Origin: Candidatus Gemmiger avistercoris
Lineage (GTDB): Bacteria > Bacillota > Clostridia > Oscillospirales > Ruminococcaceae
Length of the DNA stretch: 36,653 nucleotides
Reading direction: 5' to 3'
Assembly (NCBI GenBank): GCA_019116705.1
Contig: DXBF01000006.1
Coordinates: 1-36,653, forward strand
Positions 7,941 through 17,402 of this stretch are shown here, in pieces. The position numbers and the translations under genes were made by a program. Positions within the stretch are counted from its first letter, which is position 1, and each line of letters opens with the position of its first letter. The notes under the pieces were generated by a model that was given only the letters and a program-made list of their open reading frames with translations, was not told the DNA's origin and made no database searches.

Positions 7941-8777
7941 TCACTCCCGGCCGATCAGTTCCCGGTAGATCTCCCCTTTGCTGAACGGCGTGCCCGCGGC
8001 GGCCTGTTTGGCCGCGGCGGCGGGGGGCAGCCCGCCCTGCTGCAAGGCGCGGGCGGCGGCCACCACGTCCTCCTTCGCGGGGGCGTCGGCCTGCACGGCG
8101 CCGGGCGCGGCCCCCGCCACCACCAGCACATACTCGCCGCGCGGCTCGTGGTCCCGGTAAAATTCCACCGCCGCGCCCAGGGTGGTCTTGACGATCTCCT
8201 CATGCAGCTTGGTCAGTTCCCGGCACAGGCTGGCGGGGCGTTCGGGGCCCAGCGCCGCCGCCAGGTCGTCCAGCGTGGCGCGCAGCTTGTGGGGCGCTTC
8301 ATACAGCAGGATGGTCCGGGTCTCGCCCTGCAGCGCCGCCAGCCGCGCGCGGCGGTCGCGCTTGGGCACCGGCAGGAAGCCCTCGAACACGAAGCGCGCC
8401 GTGGGCTGGCCGCTGGCCGCCAGCGCCGTGATGCACGCCGACGCCCCCGGCACCGGCACCACGCGGATGCCCCGGGCGTGGGCTTCGGCCACGATCTGCT
8501 CCCCGGGGTCGCTGATGCAGGGCATGCCCGCGTCGCTGCACAGGGCGCAGTCCTCCCCCGCTTCGATGCGCTGCAGAATGGCCGCGCCGTGGTGCAGGGC
8601 GTGTTCATAGTAACTGACCAGCGGTTTTTTCAGCCCCAGGTGGTTGAGCAGCCGCAGCGTGACGCGGGTATCCTCGGCGGCGACGAAATCCACCGCGCCG
8701 AAGGTCGCCGCCACCCGGGGCGGCATATCGTCCAGATTGCCGATGGGCGTCGCCACCAGATACAACGTACCCGCCAA
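7941..8777 (-). CDS. rsmI: 16S rRNA (cytidine(1402)-2'-O)-methyltransferase
   Basis: A 278-residue RsmI, a tetrapyrrole-methylase-fold enzyme that 2'-O-methylates C1402 in the 16S rRNA decoding centre using SAM. The hallmark LYLVATPIGNLDD opens the protein. AAEDTRVTLRLL, SDAGMPCISDPG (SAM site), VPVPGASA and CRELTKLHEE follow in the normal order. I place the start at the TTG at 8777. It has a GGGAGG site, gives the usual N-terminus (M)AGTLYLV, and lies downstream of a strong promoter. The ATG at 8801 would be almost leaderless and has no site. Confidence 0.93.
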   Translation of the reverse strand: MAGTLYLVATPIGNLDDMPPRVAATFGAVDFVAAEDTRVTLRLLNHLGLKKPLVSYYEHALHHGAAILQRIEAGEDCALCSDAGMPCISDPGEQIVAEAHARGIRVVPVPGASACITALAASGQPTARFVFEGFLPVPKRDRRARLAALQGETRTILLYEAPHKLRATLDDLAAALGPERPASLCRELTKLHEEIVKTTLGAAVEFYRDHEPRGEYVLVVAGAAPGAVQADAPAKEDVVAAARALQQGGLPPAAAAKQAAAGTPFSKGEIYRELIGRE

Positions 8778-8810
8778 CGCAGCCCCTCCCTTCCCTTGCA
8801 TAGTCTATCC

Positions 8811-8839
8811 ATTATACACGCAAAGCCCCGCTTTGGCAA
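8811..8839 (-). promoter_or_regulatory. rsmI promoter
   Basis: On the minus strand, TTGCCA (8839-8834), a 17-bp spacer and TATAAT (8816-8811). The start of transcription would fall near 8804, which supports the TTG start of rsmI at 8777. The -35 box sits inside a GC hairpin (AAAGCCCCGC with its complement, 8822-8848) that may also end acyP transcripts. Confidence 0.75.
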
Positions 8840-8929
8840 GCGGGGCTTTGCGGTTTTTCGCCGTCCAACGGCGCTTTTTCCCCGGGAAACGGTTCCGGGG
8901 AAAGCCGGGACCGCCCCGCGGGACAAAAC

Positions 8930-9214
8930 TCAGTCGCCGCTGCGCTCCTCGAACCCGTATTCGTGTTCTTCCGGCGGCAGGTTGCGCACCGTCATGCCCT
9001 CGATGCGCCCCCAGCGGCAGGTCTGTTCGATCATGGGCACCAGGCGTTCCAGCTGCCCGGGGTCGCCCTGGGCTTCCAGCGTCACGCTGCCGTCCCAGTT
9101 GTTGGCCACCCAGCCGGTCAGGCCCAGCCTGCGGGCCGCGCAGGTGGCAAAGTAGCGGAACCCCACCCCCTGCACCCGGCCCGTGAAGCGCCAGCGCCGT
9201 CGTTGTATGCTCAT
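8930..9214 (-). CDS. acyP: Acylphosphatase
   Basis: A 94-residue acylphosphatase, which hydrolyses the carboxyl-phosphate bond of acyl phosphates. The phosphate loop GRVQGVGFRYF (with the catalytic Arg) is at residues 12-22, followed by the catalytic Asn region WVANNWDGSVTLEAQGD. The length is normal. GGAGGG precedes the ATG. The start codon overlaps the stop of the upstream P-type-ATPase-like gene (ATGA), so the two are translationally coupled. Confidence 0.95.
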   Translation of the reverse strand: MSIQRRRWRFTGRVQGVGFRYFATCAARRLGLTGWVANNWDGSVTLEAQGDPGQLERLVPMIEQTCRWGRIEGMTVRNLPPEEHEYGFEERSGD

Positions 9215-11211
9215 GGCCGTCCCTCCGTGACGTTTGTTTCCGGTGTTTCCGGCTCCCGGCGGCACAGCCGCCGCGCGTGCCGCGCCATCGCCCAGGCCGC
9301 GGCGCAGGCCGCCAGCGCCCCCGCCAGGGGGTGGACGCCCACGCCCGTCAGTTCCTGCAGCAGCGGCCCCAGGGCCGCCAGCACCGGCAGCGCGTCATGG
9401 TACGCGATGGCCCACCGCAGGCCCTGGCGCACGTTCTTCACCGCCTCCCGGGCCAGGGCCACCGCTTGCGGCAGGCCGGTCAGGTCCCGGCGCATCAGCA
9501 GCAGGGCGGCGGCGTCCAGGGGGCCTTCCGCCGCGCCGGTCTGCACCGGCAGCGCGGCGGCGGCAAAGGCGGCGGGCGGCGTGTGCGGCCCGCCCACCAG
9601 CGCCGCGGGGGCGTGGAGTTCCCGGGTCTTTTGCACAAAACCCTCCGCATCCAGCCCTGCGGCGACGGCGTCTGCGCCCAGGCCCGCCTGACGGGCGGTG
9701 TGCAGGACGGCCGGGGCCTGCGCGGCCGAGAATACCGCCACCTGCAGGCCCAGGGCCTGCAGTGCGGCCACGGCGGGGGCCGCGTCGGGCCGCACCGAGC
9801 GCGAGATGCCGATGACCCCCGCGGGGCTGCCCGCCAGCACGAAATACAGCGGCGTAGCGCCCCGGCGTTCCAGCGCCTGCCCTGCTTCAAGCAGGTCGGG
9901 CGGCAGGGGGCAGAACCCGGCGATGAACGCCGCGCCGCCCCCGGCGATGACCTTGCCCGCCACCTTGCCCTGCAGGCCCTGGCCGGGGACCGTTTCGGCC
10001 CCGGCCACGGCGGTGTACTTCACGCCGTCGGCCTCGGCCCTGCGCAGGATGGCCCGCGCCAGCGGGTCGGCGGCCTGCAGGCAGAGCCCCGCGGCCATGC
10101 TCAGCAGGAATTTTTCCGGCACGCGGCGGGTGCCGGCGACCTGCACGACCTCCGGCTCGCCCGCGTCCAGCGCCGCGGCGGCGTCCAGCCCCACGGCGCG
10201 CACCTCTGCGGCCTGTTCCAGCGCGGCCAGCGTGCGGAAATACACGCCCCGCACCGCGGCGCTGCCCGCAGCCCCGCACAAAGCCGCCGTCACCCCCGGC
10301 AGCAGGGCCGTCGGGCTGCCCACGGCCAGCACGGCCAGGGCGGCCCCCAGCGCGCGCCCGGGCCCGAAGCCGGCCGCCAGCCACAGCAGGAAGGCCGCCG
10401 CGGCCAGCGCCAGCGCCCGCCGCGCGGTCTTGCGGGCAAACTGCCCCGCCCACCGGGCCAGGGGGCCTTCCCCGGCGGCGCATTCGGTGACCAGCGCGGC
10501 CAGACGCGCCTGTACGGTCGCGGCCCCGGCGCGCTCCACCTCGCAGGTGAGCGTGCCCTCTTTCAGCACGGTCCCGGCGCAGACGGCGGAACCGGGGAAT
10601 TTTTTCACCGGCGCTTTTTCGCCGGTCAGCGCCTGCTCCCGCACGGCGCCCACGCCCTCGCACACGGCGCCGTCGGCGGGGATGACCTCCCCGGCCCGCA
10701 CCAGCACCCGGTCCCCGGGGCGCAGGGCGGCGGGGTCCACGGCCTGTTCCGCGCCGTCCTGCAGGCGGCGGGCGCTGCGGGCGCGCCGCCCCACCCGGAA
10801 CAGCGGCGCGGCGGCCTGTTCCAGCTTCTGCTGCCAGAACCACTCCCCCGCGGCGGCCAGCGCCGGCAGCAGGGCGGCGGCTTCAAAATACCAGTCCCGG
10901 CGCACGGGGCCGCCCGCGGCGGCCCCGGCCCCCAGGGCGAGCACGCCGTAGGCCAGCCCCGCGCAGGCCCCCAGCAGGGCCAGCGCCGCGCCGCCGGGTT
11001 CGCGGCGGGCCAGTTCCTGCGCGCCCCGGCGCAGCACGTCCCGCAGCGCCCAGGCCACGCCCAGGGCCAGGGCCAGCTGCACCGCCCCGCACGCCAGCGC
11101 GGGCGCGCCCTGTTCCAGGGCGTCGGGCAGCGGCGCCAGCGCCAGCGCCAGCAGCGGCGCCAGCAGGCAGAGCGCCGCCGTCAGCTGTTTTTTCCTGTTC
11201 TCGCGTTGCAT
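9211..11211 (-). CDS. P1B-type ATPase-like protein with lost catalytic motifs
   Basis: A 666-residue membrane protein that aligns along its length with heavy-metal (P1B) ATPases. Several membrane segments come first, then the actuator domain (ALTGEKAPVKKFPGS with the TGE motif), further helices, and phosphorylation and nucleotide-binding domains. The key motifs are altered. CPC in the transport helix reads SPT (AVGSPTALLPG). DKTGT reads DAAAA (VGLDAAAALDAGEPEVV). TGD reads SAA (VAVFSAAQAPAV). GDGxND reads GGPHTPP. The HP motif is DP. It should therefore not hydrolyse ATP by the normal cycle, yet the frame is open throughout. AAGGAG precedes the ATG; a leader hairpin lies at 11245-11270. It may be a decayed copper ATPase or a non-catalytic binding or regulatory protein. 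Confidence 0.8.
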   Translation of the reverse strand: MQRENRKKQLTAALCLLAPLLALALAPLPDALEQGAPALACGAVQLALALGVAWALRDVLRRGAQELARREPGGAALALLGACAGLAYGVLALGAGAAAGGPVRRDWYFEAAALLPALAAAGEWFWQQKLEQAAAPLFRVGRRARSARRLQDGAEQAVDPAALRPGDRVLVRAGEVIPADGAVCEGVGAVREQALTGEKAPVKKFPGSAVCAGTVLKEGTLTCEVERAGAATVQARLAALVTECAAGEGPLARWAGQFARKTARRALALAAAAFLLWLAAGFGPGRALGAALAVLAVGSPTALLPGVTAALCGAAGSAAVRGVYFRTLAALEQAAEVRAVGLDAAAALDAGEPEVVQVAGTRRVPEKFLLSMAAGLCLQAADPLARAILRRAEADGVKYTAVAGAETVPGQGLQGKVAGKVIAGGGAAFIAGFCPLPPDLLEAGQALERRGATPLYFVLAGSPAGVIGISRSVRPDAAPAVAALQALGLQVAVFSAAQAPAVLHTARQAGLGADAVAAGLDAEGFVQKTRELHAPAALVGGPHTPPAAFAAAALPVQTGAAEGPLDAAALLLMRRDLTGLPQAVALAREAVKNVRQGLRWAIAYHDALPVLAALGPLLQELTGVGVHPLAGALAACAAAWAMARHARRLCRREPETPETNVTEGRP

Positions 11212-11306
11212 GGCAAGCTCCTTCGCAAGATCCCGTCCCCTTTTGCCGCCTTCTGTGCCGGGAAGGCGGCGCGGGGGAACGCCAAAAAAAGAAAGTCCGA
11301 TCCCCA

Positions 11307-12223
<917 letters not shown>

Positions 12224-12227
<4 letters not shown>

Positions 12228-13522
12228 TCCAGCGTGTACACGCCGTCGCCCAGCGCCCGCAGGTGTACGCGGTAGAAGGCGGCCACGGCGCGGATCATGG
12301 CGTTCACGTCGGCCACGGCGGCGGTCTCCACCGCCGCGTGCATGGCCAGCTGGGGCAGGCCGATGTCGGCCATGGGGATGGGCAGGCTGTGGCTCAGCAG
12401 GTTGCCCAGGGTGCTGCCGCCGGGTTCGTCGGCGCGGTTGGTGAAGGCCTGCACCGGCACCCCGGCTTTTGCGCACACGGCGCGGAACACCCCGCCGCTG
12501 AGGGCGTTGGTGGTGTATTTCTGGCTGGCGTTGTATTTGAGCACCACGCCGCCGCCCAGCCGCACGGGGGCGGCGGGGTCGCTCTTGGCGGCGAAGTTGG
12601 GGTGCACGGCGTGGCCGTTGTCGGCGCTGAGCAAAAAGCTGTTGGCCAGCGCGCGCGGCCCGGCCTGGGCGCTGTGGGGCACGGCTTCCAGGATGCGGTC
12701 CAGCACGTCCCGCAAAAAGCTGCTCTGCGCCCCCTGCCGGGAGGAGGAGCCCACTTCCTCGTTGTCCAGCATGGCCCACACGGGGGCGCAGGCGCTGTCG
12801 GTCTCGGCCGCTGCGTCCAGGAAGGCCAGCAGCGTGGCGGCGGCGCATTCCAGGTCGTCGATGCGCGGCGCCAGGAAGAACTCCCCGTCCGGCCCGATGC
12901 GCGCGGGCGTCTGGCGCACCACCAGCTGCAGGTCGCGGTCCAGGATATCGGCGGCCGCCACGCCCAGTTCCTCACACAGCAGGTCGGTCAGGGTGCGGCC
13001 CTCCGCGGGGCCCCACAGGGGCTGCATGTCGATCTGGGGATTGTACTCGTGGCCGCGGTTCACGTCGCGCTGCATGTGGATGGCCAGCGAGGGGATCACC
13101 AGCAGGTCGCGGTCCAGGTGGACCAGCCGCGTTTCCACGCCGTCCGCGGTGCGCAGCAGCACGCGGCCCGCCACGGTCAGCGGGCGGTCCAGCCAGGTGG
13201 CCATGTTCATGCCGCCGTAGCCCTCCACGCTCAGGCGGCGGCAGCCGTCGTTTTCCACCGTGTCGGCCTTGACCTTCCAGCCGGGGGAATCGCTGTGGCT
13301 GGCCGTGATGCGCCACCCGCCGATGGCGTGGTCCGGCACGCGCCAGGCTGCCACGGCGGACCCGCCGCGCACCAGGTAGTACCCGCGGCCGGGTTCCAGG
13401 TTCCAGTAATCGGCCTCCTCCAGCCGGGTGAAGCCGGCGGCGTCCAGCCAGGCGGCGGCGGTGGCGGCGGCATGGCAGGGGGTCACGCCCTCCTGCAGAA
13501 ATTCAAAAACGTCTTCGATCAT
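12224..13522 (-). CDS. M18 family aminopeptidase
   Basis: A 432-residue zinc aminopeptidase of the M18 (aspartyl aminopeptidase / ApeB) type, which removes N-terminal residues from peptides in the cytoplasm. Metal and catalytic segments are ASHSDSPG (His76, Asp78), PRIDDLECA, MLDNEEVGS (the Glu pair near residue 250), SADNGHAVHPNF and the C-terminal MHAAVETA. The length is usual for the family. GGAGAGG precedes the ATG. It is first in a unit with gluQ and has its own divergent promoter. Confidence 0.94.
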
Positions 13523-13551
13523 CGCTTTCCCTCTCCTGTCGTTCTGTTTCC

Positions 13552-13610
13552 ATTCTACCGCAAATGCCTGCCCGGGGCAAGTTGCAAAAAAGGAAATTTC
13601 CGCCTATACT
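13552..13610. promoter_or_regulatory. Divergent promoter pair, M18 peptidase / lipoprotein
   Basis: Leftward: TTGCCC (13580-13575), 17 bp, TAGAAT (13557-13552) for the aminopeptidase. Rightward: TTGCAA (13582-13587), 17 bp, TATACT (13605-13610) for the lipoprotein. The two -35 boxes are almost adjacent, so the promoters may compete. Confidence 0.75.
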
Positions 13611-13683
13611 GGGACGGGGGCGGCGGCGGCCCTTTTTGGCCCCGCCGCGCATACTATGGAACACATGGGAAGGGGGAGCTGCT

Positions 13684-14199
13684 ATGAATGGGAAGAACAA
13701 GGCCCGGGCCGGGGGGCGCGGGCGGCGCATTTTACTGTGGGCCCTGGCGCTGGCGGTCCTGCTGGCGGGCTGCGCCCCGGCGGCGGCCGCCGGGGAAAGC
13801 GCGGCCACGGCGGAGAGCGCCGCCGCGCCTGCCGCCGTGCAAAGCCGCCTGACGGCGGTGCTGGACGCCTTCGTCGCCTATGAAGCGGACACGGCGGGCG
13901 GCAGCCTGAAAACGGCGGCCGCCGCCGCGGACCTGGTGTTCTACCTCAGCGGGGATCCCGTGCCCGACGACCTGTACGGGCAGACGCGGGCCTGGCAGCA
14001 GGGCCTGGACGCAGGCGGGCAGGCGTTGCTGGAGGCCAACTGGCCGGGCATCTACGCCTGCGCCCGGGACATCTGCGCGGACCCCGCGGCGCAGCAGGGG
14101 CTGCTGGACGACGCCGGTGTGACCGGGGACCTCGCCGCCCTGGACCTGGACGGCGTGCCCGCACGGCTGGACGCCATGAACGAGGCGCTGGGCGGCTGA
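13684..14199 (+). CDS. Putative lipoprotein, unknown function
   Basis: A 171-residue protein. A basic N-terminus (KNKARAGGRGRR) and hydrophobic run lead to the lipobox LLAGC near residue 27, so it is probably a membrane-anchored lipoprotein. An alanine/serine-rich linker follows, then a mostly helical domain with no recognised family. GGGGGAG precedes the ATG. It has its own promoter at 13582-13610 and a hairpin terminator after it, so it is likely monocistronic. Confidence 0.75.
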   Translation: MNGKNKARAGGRGRRILLWALALAVLLAGCAPAAAAGESAATAESAAAPAAVQSRLTAVLDAFVAYEADTAGGSLKTAAAAADLVFYLSGDPVPDDLYGQTRAWQQGLDAGGQALLEANWPGIYACARDICADPAAQQGLLDDAGVTGDLAALDLDGVPARLDAMNEALGG

Positions 14200-14210
14200 C
14201 GCCCGCGCCC

Positions 14211-14247
14211 AGGGCAGGGGCGGCGCGGCGGGCCGCCCTGTCTTTTT
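14211..14247 (+). terminator. Terminator after lipoprotein gene
   Basis: A GC-rich hairpin (CAGGGGCGGC paired with GCCGCCCTG, 14215-14240) followed by TCTTTTT. Confidence 0.7.
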
Positions 14248-14290
14248 CCCATCTTTTTTTGCGGAAACGCTACTCAAAAAACACACAATG

Positions 14291-14299
14291 TGTTATAAT
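14291..14299 (+). promoter_or_regulatory. oadG extended -10 box
   Basis: TG-T-TATAAT, about 65 bp before the oadG start. No good -35 is visible at the normal distance. Confidence 0.55.
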
Positions 14300-14363
14300 A
14301 CTGTTAAATATCCCCTGCGCGGCTGCGTCCCGCAGGTTTCGTACAAAAAGGAGGATACCCGTC

Positions 14364-14789
14364 ATGCCCAATCCCACATTCCTGGCCCTGGAAGCCTTCG
14401 ACGGCACCGTGGTGATGGTCAGCATCGTGCTGGTCTTTGCCATGCTGGTGGCGCTGTGCCTCATCATCATGCTGGAAGGCCGCTTCTTTGACCGCGCCTC
14501 CGGCAAGGCGGCCGAACCGGCCCCCGCGCCTGCCCCCAAACCCGCCCCCAAGGCGGCCCCGGCAGCCCCGGCAGCCCCCGCCCCGGCGGCGAAGGCCCCC
14601 GCCGCGCCCGCGCCTGCGGACGGCGCCGTTCCCGGCGAGGTCGTGGCCGCCATTGCGGCGGCGGTATCCGTCCTGCTGGGGGAGGGCGCCGTGGTGCGCG
14701 GTATCCGCCGCGTGCCGGCTTCCGCCGCTTCCCGCCGCGGGGCCTGGGGCGACGCTGCCGCGCGTGAACTCACCACGCCGTTCATGTAA
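14364..14789 (+). CDS. OadG-type gamma subunit of Na+-pumping decarboxylase
   Basis: A 141-residue small subunit of a sodium-translocating biotin-dependent decarboxylase. One membrane helix (VVMVSIVLVFAMLVALCLIIM, residues about 17-37) is followed by a flexible Ala/Pro linker. The C-terminal segment is VVAAIAAAVSVLLGEGAV, then IRRVP and RGAWGDAAAREL, as in OadG/MmdD proteins. Family members anchor the carboxyltransferase to the membrane pump. AAGGAGG precedes the ATG. oadB follows after 12 bp. No carboxyltransferase or biotin-carrier gene is next to it, so the substrate (oxaloacetate, methylmalonyl-CoA or glutaconyl-CoA) cannot be decided. Confidence 0.85.
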   Translation: MPNPTFLALEAFDGTVVMVSIVLVFAMLVALCLIIMLEGRFFDRASGKAAEPAPAPAPKPAPKAAPAAPAAPAPAAKAPAAPAPADGAVPGEVVAAIAAAVSVLLGEGAVVRGIRRVPASAASRRGAWGDAAARELTTPFM

Positions 14790-14801
14790 GGGGGTGCGCA
14801 T

Positions 14802-15992
14802 ATGGGTGCGATTCTGACCAATATCACCGAGATCTTCGCCAACTCCGGCTGGGCGCAGATCTTTCTTGTGCAGGACGGCTGGAAATACGCCGTCATGCTG
14901 GCGGTGGCCTGCGTGCTGCTGTACCTGGCCATCGTCAAGCAGTTCGAGCCGCTGCTGCTGCTGCCCATCGGCTTCGGCATGCTGATGACCAACCTGCCGC
15001 TGGACGGCATCTTCCATATCGAGATCTTCCTCAATGAGACCAACCATATCAACTGGGAGATGCTGGGCAATTCCGGCGGCCTGGCGGACTACATCTACCT
15101 GGGCGTCAAGCTGGGCATCTACCCGCCGCTGATCTTCCTGGGCATCGGCACCATGACCGACTTCACCCCGCTGATCGCGCGGCCCTCCAGCCTGCTGCTG
15201 GGCGCGGCGGCCCAGCTGGGCATCTTCTTCACCTTCATCGGCGCGCGCCTGCTGGGCTTCACCGGCCCCGAGGCCGCGTCCATCGGCATCATCGGCGGCG
15301 CGGACGGCCCCACGGCCATCTACACCACCACCCGTCTGGCGCCCCACCTGCTGGGTTCCATCGCGGTGGCCGCCTACTGTTATATGGCGCTGGTGCCGGT
15401 GATCCAGCCGCCCATCATGCGCTTCCTGACCACCGAGAAGGAGCGCCAGGTCATCATGGACACCCCGCGCCAGGTCTCCAAGACCGAGAAGATCCTCTTC
15501 CCCATCGTGGTCACCATCATCGTCAGCCTGACGCTGCCCGACGCGGCCATCCTGGTGGGCTGCCTGATGATGGGCAACCTGATGAAAGAATCCGGCGTGG
15601 TGGAGCGCATCACCAAGACCGCCGGCAATGAGCTGATGAACATCATCACCATCTTCCTGGGCTTCTCGGTGGGCTGCACGACCAACGCCTCCACCTTCCT
15701 CACGCTGCAGACCGTGGAGATCATCGTCCTGGGCGTCGTCGCCTTCGGCGTGGGCACGGCGGGCGGCGTGCTGCTGGGCAAGGTCATGTGCGCCCTGACC
15801 CACGGCAAGATCAACCCGCTGATCGGCTCCGCCGGCGTGTCCGCCGTGCCGATGGCGGCCCGCGTCAGCCAGAAGGTCGGGCAGGAGTACAACCCCCGCA
15901 ACTACCTGCTGATGCACGCCATGGGCCCCAACGTGGCCGGCGTCATCGGTTCCGCCGTCGCGGCCGGTATCCTCATCAACATTTTCGGCTGA
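14802..15992 (+). CDS. Na+-pumping decarboxylase beta subunit
   Basis: A 396-residue polytopic membrane protein of the OadB/GcdB/MmdB family. It accepts carboxybiotin, decarboxylates it and exports Na+. Conserved stretches include [25 protein letters not shown] with the Asp needed for Na+ coupling in known members, [30 protein letters not shown], and [20 protein letters not shown] at the C-terminus. About nine to eleven membrane segments. GGGGGT precedes the ATG, 12 bp after oadG, so the two form an operon. The remaining subunits must be encoded elsewhere. Confidence 0.95.
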   Translation: MGAILTNITEIFANSGWAQIFLVQDGWKYAVMLAVACVLLYLAIVKQFEPLLLLPIGFGMLMTNLPLDGIFHIEIFLNETNHINWEMLGNSGGLADYIYLGVKLGIYPPLIFLGIGTMTDFTPLIARPSSLLLGAAAQLGIFFTFIGARLLGFTGPEAASIGIIGGADGPTAIYTTTRLAPHLLGSIAVAAYCYMALVPVIQPPIMRFLTTEKERQVIMDTPRQVSKTEKILFPIVVTIIVSLTLPDAAILVGCLMMGNLMKESGVVERITKTAGNELMNIITIFLGFSVGCTTNASTFLTLQTVEIIVLGVVAFGVGTAGGVLLGKVMCALTHGKINPLIGSAGVSAVPMAARVSQKVGQEYNPRNYLLMHAMGPNVAGVIGSAVAAGILINIFG

Positions 15993-16018
15993 TCCAAAGC
16001 CGCTTCCTTCCTGTCATG

Positions 16019-16050
16019 CTCCCCGCCGGCAAACCCCGGCGGGGAGTTTT
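16019..16050 (+). terminator. oadGB terminator
   Basis: A perfect 11-bp stem (CTCCCCGCCGG / CCGGCGGGGAG) with a short loop, followed by TTTT. Confidence 0.85.
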
Positions 16051-16089
16051 GCGTCCCCCGGCGCGCGTTTTTTTGAACAGGTGTATCTT

Positions 16090-16119
16090 TTTACAAAATG
16101 TTCATACCAGAATCATAAT
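16090..16119 (+). promoter_or_regulatory. Promoter of candidate small RNA
   Basis: TTTACA (16090-16095), 18 bp, CATAAT (16114-16119), in an AT-rich stretch after the oadB terminator. No reading frame follows it before the next terminator. Confidence 0.55.
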
Positions 16120-16125
16120 TTTTTC

Positions 16126-16260
16126 GCAGTTATCGGGTATTGTATAAGCACAGGGACGGAGCCGCAACCGATCCCTGGAACATGATTCCTCCTCACACCG
16201 AACGAAATACCCCAAATGCCCCCGCCCGGAGCCGCAACCGGGCGGGGGCGCTTCGTTTTT
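16126..16260 (+). ncRNA. Candidate small RNA, two hairpins with the same loop
   Basis: About 135 nt between a promoter-like pair and a strong terminator, in a gap with no gene. Hairpin 1 (16151-16177) has stem CAGGGA/TCCCTG topped by CGG-AGCCGCAA-CCG. Hairpin 2 (16218-16249) is a perfect 12-bp stem GCCCCCGCCCGG topped by the same loop AGCCGCAA, followed by TTTTT. The linker is free of strong pairing and holds CCTCCT (16188-16193), which is complementary to Shine-Dalgarno sequences. A trans-acting sRNA is one reading. I do not recognise the family. Confidence 0.4.
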
Positions 16261-16272
16261 CCGCACCAAGGC

Positions 16273-16316
16273 ACGGGAAAGCCGCGCGGCAGCATGCCGC
16301 GCGGCTTTCCCGTTTT
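16273..16316. terminator. Long hairpin after hydrolase gene
   Basis: CGGGAAAGCCGCGCGGC and its complement form a stem of about 17 bp around a short AGCAT loop. A T run follows only on the plus strand. It sits just past the hydrolase stop and may serve both directions. Confidence 0.6.
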
Positions 16317-16324
16317 CCGTCTTT

Positions 16325-17257
16325 TCAGGTTTTCAACTGCGCTGTTAAAAACTCCGTGGTGATGCGGCAGAGGTCGGCGTCCAGCTGCGCATCCACCGCC
16401 GCGTCGGCGTTGTTGTAGTTGTGGTCGCCCTGCGCGAACAGCCCGGTCTCCACCGTGCCTCCGGGCAGGCTCTGCACGGTGGACACCGTGCCCGCCATCG
16501 TCGCTTCGCTGAGCACGGCGTCCTGCCCGCTGTAGGTCAGCAGCACCGGCAGCCCGCAGGCGCGCAGGGCGGCGTTGGGGTCGCTTTCCCGCATCTGCCG
16601 CACAAAATCGGCGCTGATCTCCACGCCCCATTTGGTGCCCGCCTGGCCGTTGGCCTCGGCTTCGGCGGCGACGGCCTCCACCTGGCTGAAATCCTCGATG
16701 TTCAAAAATTCCAGCCCCTGCAGCCCCGTGCCGTTGGCGGGGCTCCACAGGGCCAGCGCCGCCACCGCCTGCGTGCCCAGCTGGGGGTACAGGCTGGCCA
16801 GCCGCCCGCCCATGCTGTGGCCTGCCAGCCCCACGGGGCCGTCCACGCCGTATTCTTCCCGCATCCAGGCAATGACGCTGTCCACGTCGGCGGCCATGTT
16901 GGTCAGGGTGTAGGCGGTGTAGGGCTCGGCGCTGGCGCCGCACCCCGCAAAATCCAGCCGCACGGTGGCGACGCCCTGTTCGGCCAGCTGCGCGGCCAGC
17001 GGTTCAAAGTGGCCGTCGCCCAGGCGGCTGCCGGTGAACCCGTGGCACAGCACCACCAGCGGCACCTCGCCGCCCCGGGCCAGTTTGGCGGGCATCTGCA
17101 CGGTGGCCGGGATGTTCCCCCGGGCGCCGGGGATCTCGACCTCCTGCGGCTGCGGCGTGCTCAGCAGCAGGAACAGCGCCCCCGCCGCGCACAGGGCCAG
17201 CGCCGCCACGCAGCCCCACAATACGATCATCGCTTTCCGCCTTCTTCCCCGCCTCAT
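16325..17257 (-). CDS. Membrane-anchored alpha/beta hydrolase
   Basis: A 310-residue alpha/beta-fold hydrolase (serine aminopeptidase S33 / esterase type). A basic start and one N-terminal membrane helix (MIVLWGCVAALALCAAGALF, residues 9-28) suggest the domain faces outside. HGFTGSRLGDGHF forms the oxyanion region. GHSMGG holds the nucleophile Ser near residue 145. The acid is probably the Asp of TYSGQDAVL, and the His that of QGDHNYNN. AAAGGAGG precedes the ATG. Substrate unknown: an ester or peptide. Confidence 0.88.
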   Translation of the reverse strand: MRRGRRRKAMIVLWGCVAALALCAAGALFLLLSTPQPQEVEIPGARGNIPATVQMPAKLARGGEVPLVVLCHGFTGSRLGDGHFEPLAAQLAEQGVATVRLDFAGCGASAEPYTAYTLTNMAADVDSVIAWMREEYGVDGPVGLAGHSMGGRLASLYPQLGTQAVAALALWSPANGTGLQGLEFLNIEDFSQVEAVAAEAEANGQAGTKWGVEISADFVRQMRESDPNAALRACGLPVLLTYSGQDAVLSEATMAGTVSTVQSLPGGTVETGLFAQGDHNYNNADAAVDAQLDADLCRITTEFLTAQLKT

Positions 17258-17294
17258 GCGCGCCTCCTTTATTTGGTGGTTGTTCCGTACCCCC

Positions 17295-17323
17295 ATTAAA
17301 CCCGATACCCGCCCGTTTGTCAA
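17295..17323 (-). promoter_or_regulatory. Promoter of the alpha/beta hydrolase gene
   Basis: On the minus strand a consensus TTGACA (17323-17318), a 17-bp spacer and TTTAAT (17300-17295), about 38 bp before the start codon. Confidence 0.75.
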
Positions 17324-17402
17324 GGGAAAGGGCGGATATGCCGCCGGGGGATGTGGCGGCGGCCGGAGCGTCCCCCACACACCGCCCGGTTTTCCTATAG
17401 AC

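Noticed and set aside
9887-10843. Alternative leftward frame inside the ATPase-like gene
   Set aside because: Low-complexity Arg/Gly/Ala translation typical of shadow frames in high-GC DNA.
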